Below, piece after piece: positions 1 to 9,600 of a DNA stretch of 64,000 bases. The DNA comes from Mycogone perniciosa (lineage: Eukaryota; Ascomycota; Sordariomycetes; Hypocreales; Hypocreaceae). Within the stretch, counting starts at the first letter, position 1. Each line of letters begins with the position of its first letter. The stretch spans positions 1 to 64,000 of the forward strand of contig JAOALB010000215.1 in assembly GCA_025331125.1 (NCBI GenBank). Reading direction: 5' to 3'. The notes below the pieces were generated by a model, which worked only from the letters and a program-made list of their open reading frames with translations, had not been told where the DNA came from and ran no database searches. Both the position numbers and the translations under genes were made by a program.

Positions 1-75
1 TAATCTGCCGGTTAGTGGCTTGTCTATGGGGGAGCGGACGGGACCCCGAATTTTCCACTACCTATGGTCGTATGT
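1..75 (-). rRNA. 5S ribosomal RNA gene, 5' part (cut by window edge)
   Basis: Read on the minus strand from 75 downward, the sequence begins ACATACGACCATAGG, the conserved start of filamentous-fungal 5S rRNA, and continues through CCCGTCCGCT and a GCCACTAACC stretch in the expected order. About 75 of the usual ~119 nt lie inside the window; the 3' part would lie to the left. Filamentous fungi have 5S genes dispersed singly, which fits this position. The 73 bp upstream (76-148) contain no recognisable gene and separate it from a second 5S-like copy. The segment shows no RIP-type decay. Confidence 0.85.
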
Positions 76-148
76 GCTTGGGGACGCCTTCAGTCAACCT
101 ATCATGATTCCCAACGCAATATACAGAAACCCCAAAAATACTGAAAAC

Positions 149-240
149 ACATACAACAGCCGGTGTTCGCTGGTGGTCACCCACCCAACTACTAATCTGC
201 TGGTTAGTGGCTTGACTATGGGAGAGCGGACGGGGAACCC
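149..240 (-). pseudogene. 5S rRNA gene fragment, 5' end missing
   Basis: On the minus strand this is the 3' ~88 nt of 5S rRNA: CCCGTCCGCTC, then GTAGTTGGGTGGGTGACC, then GGCTGTTGTATGT ending at 149, followed by T-rich sequence (GTTTTCAGTATTTTT) suitable as a Pol III terminator. It matches the first copy base for base over most of the shared part, but homology stops at about 238-240, where the first ~30 nt of the gene should be. The sequence there is replaced by the edge of the repeat block. I infer that a retroelement inserted or recombined in this 5S copy. It lacks the normal 5' end of the transcript, so it is probably not functional. Confidence 0.75.
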
Positions 241-466
241 ACCCTAGTTATCGAACTTGCCCGAGGTATTGCTGGCCCGGCCCTCCATTGCGTGCTTGGC
301 CTAGCCACCGTTTACACAGAGAGGGCAGGCCTTATTTACATCTCTATTACTGTTTTATCTGGCCTCCGATACCGAAGCGCTGTAAATAATCTGCACCCTC
401 CTTTAGCCCTAAGAGCGCTAGATTTAAGGCTAGATAATAAATACTATACCCCCCCTTTTAACTCTT
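241..466 (-). mobile_element. probable LTR remnant with polypurine tract, minus orientation
   Basis: The stretch runs from the broken 5S gene to a poly-C tract at about 456-466 (on the minus strand TAAAAGGGGGGGTATAG), which resembles a polypurine tract followed by an LTR starting TATAG, possibly TGTAG before mutation. The left part (241-400) is GC-ordinary and the right part is already AT-rich. No second LTR copy was found in the window, so the family and exact ends are unknown. A 60-codon open frame at 292-474 has no recognisable content and looks accidental. Confidence 0.35.
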
Positions 467-1559
467 TATTTTAATAAAATAAGAAAAGCGCGCCTTCCCG
501 CCTTATATACTAGTACCCTTTTATATACTTTATAATATTCCCTATAGCTTTCGCCCTCTTTAAATAATAGTGCTATAAAATAAGCAAGCAATAGCTATCT
601 ATTTTATTCCCTAATTTATTTAATATAGTTCTCTATACTTTTCCGCAGCTATTATATATATATAAACCTACTTCGCTTCCTTTATTTTTACCTACCTTTT
701 TTTTAATATATATAAACTTCTTCCTTTTTAACTTTTACTAGGTTACTTATTATTTAAACTACTATTATAGCTATCCCTATAACTTTAACTTATTCTAAAA
801 ATAATATAATTTTTTATTAAAGACCTTTTCCCTTTTAGCGACCTCGCTAATAGGCTTTTAATATAGAAATTGCCTTAGCTACACTTAAATAATATTAAGT
901 AAATCCACTTAATAAAGATTCCTATATAGACCTAAATATATAAAAATATTATAATAAAGTATAAAAGAATTAGTAATAGTATAATACCACTTTTCTTTAC
1001 TTAACTTCCAGTTACTATCTAAAGTAATAATATAGCTTCGCTAAGTCTATTAATATTAATCCTAAATATATTTAAATTAACCTTTATATCCGTTTAAAGG
1101 ATATTTAATTAATATTCTAAATTTTTTAAGGTTATATATTAAGAACTTAATTATAAAATACTTATATTTAAGGGTAAAGGAGTATAAAGATATATAGACT
1201 ATTTAAAGTGCCTGCTTAATTAAAGATATATAAACTCTTTTTATTAATAAAGCTAATAGTAAAGTAATAAAAGTAAAATAAAGGGAAAATTAAGCCAATA
1301 TATTATTTTAGTCTTTTAATTTTTTATCTTATAATATTAATTATAGTTGCAGTCTAGCTTATAAAATAGTTAAAGTAAGTTCTTGCTTCTTTTTATATTT
1401 AGCGCTATTTTCCTAATAGTTTAAAATAAATATAGTAGATATTATATTTAGCTGTTAAACTTAATCTTTCTCTTAAATAAAGTTTTAAAAAGTTTAAAAT
1501 AATAGCAGAAAATATTATCTTCTGCCTTAATATAGTCTAGATAAAGGTATAGGATATTG

Positions 1560-3650
1560 TATATAGACTTAATATACAGCTTGCATTTTATTGCGCTATA
1601 TTTTTAAGCGGAATTAGCAGCTAAAAGCTAGGCAGTCTAGTAAATATTAAATATAAAGATATTAAGCTTATTTAAGTAAAAGACCAGAAAGTGCCCTTTA
1701 AAACTTAGCTAATAGTATTTATTACTATTTACTATATTAAACAATAAAAGAATTGCATTTAAAGGGATTAGCGCTCTAAGTAATATAACCTAAATATACC
1801 TTTTAAATTAAATTTTAATATAATTAATAATACTATATTAAAATAAATTACGCGTTCCTATAATACTAGTGCTATATAAATTACTTTATCTTATTATACT
1901 TTTTATAATTAAGGCTATTACTAATAATACTTTTAATACTGGCTATAACTTATATAATTAGGTTTTGCGTTCTAGGCTATTTAAGAAAGGTATAAATTAT
2001 ATATAATTTAAGTAGAGGGCTAAAGTACTAAAAGAGAAAAAGAAGATTATTTTAATATTATATAATTAGTTTTTAAGCATTTAAAATTATATGTATTTTA
2101 TTGCAGGGTTTTATAAAAGAAAGTAGCTATATTTACTAAAAGTTAGCGTAAAAGGGCAGCTTAATAGTAGGTTAATATTAATAGTAGTCTTTATACTCTT
2201 TATTAACTAATACTTTATTCCTTTTTATTATAGGAAGCTTAACTTTAGCTATATAAAATTATATCCTTGCAAATTTAATAGAAATCTTTAAAATATTTTA
2301 TTAGTTTATTTAAATATAAAATAAACTGCCTAAGATTATATTTAGCAAGCTTAGTAAATAAAATAATGCCTTATAGTCTATTATATTTAATGCCTTCTTA
2401 CAATAAGACCCCTATATATCTCTTTACCTAATATAAAAGGAGAAAGCCTAGTTTAATAAAAGAAATAATATTAAAACTTTGAAATAGGAGTTAATAGCTA
2501 TATAAAAAAATATAAGTAAAAAAGTAAAGAGGAAAGGAAAATTTAAGGCTAAATTTAATATATATATAATTGCCTAAAGAATATTATACTATAAAAGAAA
2601 TATTAAACCTACTTTATAAAGGTTAATAGACTATAAGCATAAAAGAAGTTAACTATATATTTATATAACCTATTAGCTATTAATCCGCAATAAGTGCTTT
2701 TTTAGGTTAGTAGCACTACTGCTAAGAAGATTTCTTTACTGCTTATAGATTAAACGCCTCCTATAACGCTTTTAGATAAGATTATAGTATATATAAAAGG
2801 GTAAACCCTAGAAAGCGATAAGTATACTGGCGATAAAGGTATTAACCCTATAACTAGGGATTTTAAACTTAAAGCTTTAAAAAAGCTATAATGCCTTTTT
2901 GGCTATAGTGATTTTTTTAGTAAGTTTTTACTTACCAGATATATATAAAAGTTTTATAATTTTAAATACCCTTTCGCCTGCCTAGAATATAAAAGTCTTA
3001 AATAAAGTAAATATATTATCGAGGCTAACTTATATACTTAAAGCAGCTATATTAAATAAATATATAGTAAAATATATATATTAAACCTTTAACTTAAAAC
3101 AATAAAAACAGTATATTGCCTATTATACTAGGGCCTTTTTATAGTAAAAGGATTTATATAGTATTTTAATAAAAAGCATTCTAGGAAGTTCTTTTATTTA
3201 TTTTAATATCCTAAATACCCTAGATAAAAGCTAATATTAATTAATAGTTAGGATTTCTAGGTAATGCACTTAAAAGACGCCTATAGTAGTAAGAAAGTCT
3301 TAAAGGCAAGGCTTATTAGCGATATAAGTCAATATAATAAGTTAACTGTAAACCCTGCTTTTAGGTTAAAAAATATATTTAAGGAGATAAAAGGGGATTA
3401 TTTAAATAAAATTAAGTAACTAAATATTTTTAAAAAAAGGAAAAAAGCTATAGTTAACTTAAAGGAGTAGTATTTAGTTAATATTTACCCAGCAAAAAAA
3501 ATACGCCTACTCTTTAATTAATCGATAAAAGAGACTAGTTATAATAAAGATTAGGATTAAAAAGATAAAGGGTCCTTTAACCTATATATTGGCGAGGAGT
3601 TTTAGGTAAAGGGTTAAGATTAATAGGTATTTTATAATATAGAAGGTGGC
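1560..3650 (+). pseudogene. RIP-degraded fungal gene relic, possibly DUF3435 / C2H2-finger type
   Basis: Conceptual plus-strand translation stays in a reasonable frame for long stretches if TAG/TAA are read as former Gln/Trp codons. Around 1,640-1,740 it resembles the 'YKDIKLIQVKD...' segment of fungal DUF3435 (tyrosine-recombinase-like) proteins. Around 2,480-2,650 it is Lys/Arg-rich and probably helical, and around 2,886-2,955 a finger-like pattern C-L-F-x-Y-S-D-F-F-S-K-F-L-L-T-R-Y is visible with its Cys/His positions partly lost. That order matches DUF3435 proteins carrying C-terminal fingers. The assignment is by eye only. The flanks 467-1,559 and 3,651-3,857 hold nothing I recognise. 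Confidence 0.33.
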
Positions 3651-3857
3651 TTTTTCTTAAATAACTTCTCTATAAAACCTTAAGTATATAAATATAAATA
3701 AATATTTTTATAATAGTCCCTATTTAAATAAAATACTTAATAAAAGGTCTGTTTAGGTTAAGTTAGTTACTATAAATTCCTGCCGCCCTCTACCGCCTTT
3801 TAATTTAGCCCCCCTTTTCCCTTAAAACCTTTAACCTCCCACTTCTTTATAGGTATT

Positions 3858-4249
3858 TTGTTAAGGGGGAATTAGCGCTCTAAACATATATATACACACC
3901 AATAACAACCAGAATAAAGCGCGGGAACCGCGCTTTTAATAGAACTACAAAGCCGTAATTGAGTAATATAGGGACTAAAAGATACTGCGAATCATTTGAT
4001 TATAATGTCTGCAGTTAAAAGCAACCAACAGTTACCTCTTTATACCTTAATAGCTATAAAATTACAGGTAGGGGTAGTATATTAAAAGATAACGCGGGTT
4101 AGTTTTTATTAAACTAAATCTATTTGTTTATCTTTATAGTCTTATACCTCCCTAATCTAGTAGTTGCTTAAATAAGTAATTAACTTTACTTAGGTAGGCT
4201 AGTAAAAAGGACTATAAGTGTATTAGGTATATTAGTTACCCTTAACAGA
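3858..4249 (+). repeat. 391-bp LTR-like repeat, copy 1
   Basis: One of three copies in the window (others at 33167-33556 minus and 38560-38951 plus), alignable end to end. It starts TTGTTAAGGGGGAAT and ends TTACCCTTAACAGA, giving a short terminal inverted repeat around TGTTAAGGG. Flanking 5-mers here (GTATT left, ATATA right) do not form a clean duplication, unlike the other two copies. This copy is comparatively well preserved (keeps AAAGCGCGGGAACCGCGC). The interval 4250-4517 after it is AT-rich with nothing recognised. Confidence 0.7.
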
Positions 4250-4522
4250 ATATAATATAATTTTAATTAAATTACTAGAGAAATAGGTAATTTAACTTTA
4301 TTATCTGTATTTATAAATGCTTACTTTAGTTAGCTTTATCTATAGATACCTTTAAAGATACCTATAACTTTAATAGTGCCTTAGGCTTTTTAGTATATTA
4401 TACTGCAGAATAGAAAAGCTAAAAGTTATAATAGTAGGGGTAGTAGTATTACTGGTATAGTAAAGAAGGATTAATGCAATAAAATACAGTATAGCTAAAA
4501 GCTTTTTAGCTTAATAAAAAAT

Positions 4523-4796
4523 TGTTGGGTTAGGTAGGCTAAGGACCTACCACTTATCAGCGCTTATTAGCGCTAGGGAGCTTTTATCTGCTTATATAGC
4601 AGATACCAGCTGACATACACATCGCGTAAGCGATGTGTTAGACTGTATAGGCGCTTACAATGCATACATTCTACGTTTTCCTTTGTATTAGCTATATGTA
4701 TATATAGCGAGGCCATTACGGTATATTTATTACTAGAATCAAGCTTTATTCCCATTTCTCTCTATGCTCTACATAGCTGTACTGCGCTCCGCAACA
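4523..4796 (+). mobile_element. solo LTR of the copia family (TSD AAAAT)
   Basis: A 274-bp sequence starting TGTTGGGTTAGG and ending CTCCGCAACA, with terminal inverted repeat TGTTG/CAACA. It is flanked by identical 5-bp duplications AAAAT at 4518-4522 and 4797-4801. It aligns along its length with the LTRs of the full copia element at 21753-22027 and 28464-28740 but is much less mutated. It contains three consecutive perfect inverted repeats (4559-4574, 4585-4605, 4617-4638). A solo LTR is the expected product of LTR-LTR recombination. A short minus-strand open frame inside it (4573-4755) is coincidental. Confidence 0.88.
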
Positions 4797-5795
4797 AAAA
4801 TTATATAGTCTAGGCTATTTAGAGTTACCTAATAAGCTAGTTTAATAAATAAATAAATTCACTTATAAGGATAAACTATAAATATATAACCTAAGTTTCC
4901 GTTATTAAAGGTTTTATACTTAATTTTCCGGATTTTATATTATCCTTTTACTTTTAGCGCTTTAGACTTAATTAAACTAAAAAGTTTAAAGGGGTACTAT
5001 TTTTATATTTCCCCCTGCCTTGATTATAGTAGACTAGTTTAATAGATATAAGATTTTAAACTTAAGATAATAATTTAATATATTATAGAATATAAATTAA
5101 TAGAATTAAGCCCTAGTCCTTGCCTATAAAACCCTATACCCTTCTCTTTAATTATAACTTACTTTTATTTACTGGCCAGGACTAGCATTAAGCTTAACTT
5201 CCGCCAAAGTTCTATAATTCCAGCTCCTTTGCCTTTTTATACCTTGGCTGCCTTTAAGTTAAGGAGCCTGAAATGCTTTTATAAAGTATTAATAAAAAGG
5301 TTTATCTTTATATAAACACTCTTTATATTTATCTAAACTTAAATTAAGGGTTTATATTTACCTGGCAAAATATCTATAATATAATAGACCCTTTTATTAT
5401 ATACAGTACCCTACTAATTTATATTATTTACTTTTTCTGCTAAAGATTAAAGGCCTTTTTTATATATTATATAACTATTACTCTCTTAATAATTATTTCT
5501 TTATATATAATAATCTTTTACTAGGATAAAATAAAACTCTTTAAGCAGTAGTATATTTTTAAACGTTTTCAACTTAGGATTAGTGACTTAAAAGAAATAT
5601 TTAAAAATATAGTTAATTTATATTTTAATATTTATTTATCTCTCCTTTTTAAGTTTATTTTTATCCATTAAATAAACTGTAAGCTCAAGTATTTAAAGGC
5701 CCTCTTTTACACTATTATACTATTATCAGCAAATTAGATTTATGTCTATTACAGTTTATATTTAAAGCAGAATATCGTTTATAGGTAATATTACA
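4797..5795. other. AT-rich stretch, no identifiable element
   Basis: Mutated AT-rich DNA between the solo LTR and the GGATCC minisatellite. A slightly less AT-rich patch lies at about 5,165-5,275. I saw no LTR, transposase or reverse-transcriptase motif. If it belongs with the downstream Gly/Ser/Thr repeat, it would be the 5' part of that degraded gene, but there is no direct support. Confidence 0.4.
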
Positions 5796-6046
5796 GGATC
5801 CTCCTCTATAGGTAGTACTATAGGATCCTCCTTTACAGGTAATACTACAGGATCCTCTTTACAGGTAGTACTATAGGATCCTCTATAAGTGGTACTACAG
5901 GATCCTTTATAGGTAGTACTACAGGATCCTCTTTTATAGGTAGCACTATAAGATCCTCTACAGGTAATACTATAGGACTATATATAGGTGGTACTATATA
6001 ATCAACTATATATATCACTACAGGATCCTTTATAGGTGGTGCTATA
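5796..6046 (+). repeat. 24/27-bp minisatellite built on GGATCCT...GGTAGTACTA, coding-like
   Basis: About nine imperfect units start with GGATCC (seven copies intact) followed by TC/TT, a TATA or TACA stretch, then GGTAGTACTAYA. Units are mostly 24 or 27 bp, i.e. multiples of three, with one 26-bp unit. In one plus-strand frame they read as G-S-S-F-T-G-S-T-T-like peptides, a Gly/Ser/Thr repeat. Length variation in codon steps suggests the array expanded while it was protein-coding, before RIP introduced stops. The parent gene is not recognisable. The gypsy element inserted about 30 bp downstream. Confidence 0.75.
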
Positions 6047-6077
6047 GGATTAACTTTTATTATATAAGAAGGGGTTG

Positions 6078-6249
6078 TATTACGGCATGGAAAGGTAGGT
6101 TAGGGCAAATATTGTTATTATGCTATAGAGAACAAGAAAGCCCTAAGGCTTTATAGAAAGCTATAGCTAGGAATGCGTTAAGGCCTAGTTATATAACCGG
6201 GGCTTATATAACAGGGCATTAATATCGCGTTATAGTCGGTACTATAACA
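6078..6249 (-). repeat. gypsy element 3' LTR (172 bp)
   Basis: Paired with 12605-12776; both copies are exactly 172 bp and share long identical blocks such as GAAAGCTATAGCTAGGAAT. It is less mutated than the internal region. Its minus-strand end reads TAATA where TAACA would complete the inverted repeat TGTTA/TAACA, consistent with C-to-T change in the terminal CA. Confidence 0.88.
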
Positions 6250-6649
6250 GTACCCCCCCTTTTTATTACACTATTCGGCTGCGAATAGCTATATTGCTTA
6301 TATAAATCGAAATTCCAGGTTATTTATTTTAATACTTTTAATATAAAGGTAAATAAAGCGAATTATATAGTTTTTAAGGTTAATAATATATAGTTTAATT
6401 ATAGGCTTTAATGCAGTATAGTCTTTAGTTAATGCTTTGCAGGCATTCGTTTATTTTTAGCTATTTCCTCCTTTTCCTTTTTTATAATTCCTTTCAGTAT
6501 TTATTATAGTAGTCTTAGCTTCTTTAGGTTTCCTTTATAAAAGTTTTATATTACCTTTTTTTAGCTTTATAAGTCTTTAGCTAATTACTATATAGCAGTA
6601 TAGTATTTCTATTTAATAAAATAGTAAAATCTATTATTATTATAATAAT

Positions 6650-9600
6650 TTAAAAGCGCTTTAAACTTTTATTTCTTTTATACTTTATCTATACTATTTT
6701 CTCTTTCTAGTATTTTACTTTAAATATTCCTTAACTCGGCTTTATTAATTATCTTTTGCCTAAAATGCAGTAAAGTAGCTATTTTAAATTATAAAAGGGA
6801 GTTATATAAAACTAGGAAAATCTTTATACTTTCCAGCAGGCTAATAGCGCAGGCTTATAGGTATACCTTTATTATTATATAAGGCCCTGCCTATTTATTA
6901 TCTAGCTTTTCTATTAGCCGGTTAGTTTTTATATTTTATATATTAATAAAGACTTTCTGCTTAATAGTATAGACTAGTAATACCTTTCTTTATGCGTTTG
7001 CGTTTTTTTTATATTTTTTTTAAGGCTTTAGTAAAGGCTTTTAGCTATATAATAATACATTTAAATCGCTTAGTAATAGTATTAGCGCGGAAAAACTCTT
7101 TTTTCTTTACTGTAAAGAGGTTTAGCAGGCAAGGCTGTAAAGGCTCTATCTTTAAGTAAGGGTTAAAACTATAATTAGCGAAAAACAGTAATATACTAGT
7201 AGTTTTAGATACTATATTATTTGCAGTGAATTTAGCTAATAAAAGCTAATAGGCTTAATTATTTTAGTAAAAGTTAATAAAAGCTTATAGGTATTATTTT
7301 ATACTTATATTAATTTTTTTTAGTTTAATTATTAGTTTTAAGGTAAAAGGCTAATAACTATTTTAATATAACTTTTAATTACTTTAACAGTTATTTTTAA
7401 AATTTTAATATAAACTATATACTGCAATTTAATATAATATTATCAGGTATATTATCAAGGCAGTAAATTCTGCTAATAAATATATTAGCTAGCTTTTTTA
7501 TTAATAGTAAAGTAATAGGTATAAAATAATATATTTTTATAAAGTAGTAAACTACTACTAGTAAATGCTTATAAATAATATTATAGTAGCAGGATTTAAG
7601 CAGCGGTATAATATAGTTAATAGAGATATTTAACTATATATAGAATAAAACTAGTAATAGTTAAAGGAAGCCTTATAGTAAAAATCGCAAAGCCTTTATT
7701 TTAATATATAGTTTATAGGCTTATATAAATACTTTAATGTCTTTTAAAATCTATAGCTACTAATATATCCAGCTAATAGAGTTTAGAGTTTTAAACCTGC
7801 CTAAGTGTCCAGCTAGGCCGCTTAAATGGTTTTTAAATAGGATTTATATATAAAACTTATTATTAAAGGGAATAAAAAGCTGCTTTTAGTAATAAATTCT
7901 ATTATTTATTACTTAGCAGTTATTTATTGCAATTTAAAGTTTTTTGCAGAGCTGTTTTAGCTATTAGCAGATATTTAAGTCTTAAAGTATAGTTACTATT
8001 TCTTTTACTATAGTATTTCGTTTATATACTGCTGCAATAAAGTTATTAATTAGTCTATTTTCTGCTAGTATAATTATAGCTATAAAGGTAGCCTTTATAG
8101 ATAGTTTAATATTTAATAAAACTTTCTTTTAGAATATTATTCAAGTTTTAAGGCTAAAAGAACTTTGCAGGAGGATAATATATTACCTGTTTTTAATTTA
8201 GTTATTAAAGGGGTATAATTTCACAGGCCTATCTTTTACTTTTTTATTGAAGGCATTAAGGTTTGTAGCTTTAATGCCAGGTTAATAAATAATATAAAAG
8301 TTAAAGCTAGAAAGGAATTTAAACTATTAGATTTACTGCTAATTTAAAGCTTTTATTAAAGTAAAGTATTTAAAGTTTTTATAGTCTATAATAATATTAA
8401 ACTTTTATAAGCTTTATAATTCTAGGCGCTACTTTTTTATTACTTTAATAATAACTAAGAGTTTTTTATTATAGATTTTATAGTTATATTTTTAAGCGTT
8501 ATATTTTATAGAGAAAAATATAATAGAGTATAAAATACCTTCTTTATTATACTGCAATAAAATACTGCCTAATGCTTAGTTAAAGGCATTAATCTTAAAG
8601 ACTATTTACTTATTATAGTTAAAAAGGGCTAGAATGAAAGCTAATTTAAAGGTATATTTAATTAAATTAAAGGCTTCCTACTGTGTCTCTCTTTAAATAT
8701 ATAGTTAATCCTTTTTTAAGAGTTTATTTAATAGTGCAGCTATTTTAAAGTATCTTTAAATAAAACAGCAATAAAAGTTTATAAAGTTAAAGAACTTTTA
8801 TAAGTCTTTTATTTCTTTAGATAATTCCTAGTTTAATATAGCTTTAACTTTTTTAGGATTTATTTCTAGTCCCTTTAAAGTAATAATTAAGCTAAAGTAT
8901 TTTATCTTTATTATTTTAAACTTGCATTTAGTAATATTAATTTAAAGGCTAGTATTTTAAAGGCAGGCTACTATTTCGCGTATATATTTTTAATACTCCT
9001 TTTAGTATAATAAATATATAAAGATATTAAAGTATATTATATAAATATAGTTAAAAAGGTTATAAACAGTATAGTTAATATAGTATTAAAATATAGTAAG
9101 TATATTATAAAGGCCAAAAAGTATAACTAATATCTTAAAAAGGCTACACTTTATAATAAATGCTATTTTCTATATATCCCCTTTAGCGATATAAAGGTTA
9201 TTAAATATAATAATAATATTAAGTTTTATATACACCTTTATATAGCTTAAATTATTAAAGGTTTCCTAGATTAATAGCAGTAGGTATTAATTTTTAATAG
9301 TAATATTATTTAACTTTTAGTAATTTTAATAAATATAAAGGCTGCTTTTTAGTTTTATAGCTAAAAGGAGGGGAGCAGTATATTATACTTGCAATTTATA
9401 AATAAATCCTTTTACTAAATTATTATTTTATTATTTTTTTATTACTTACAGTTTATTAAATAAAAATAGCCTATTCTTTTAATATAATAGGTCTTTTCCT
9501 AGCAGTATTTTAATTTTATAGTTTTAAGCCTATTATAAAGGAAGTTTATTTATTATCTTTAATAGGAAAGTATTATATAAGTTATATAGCTAAGATAGCA

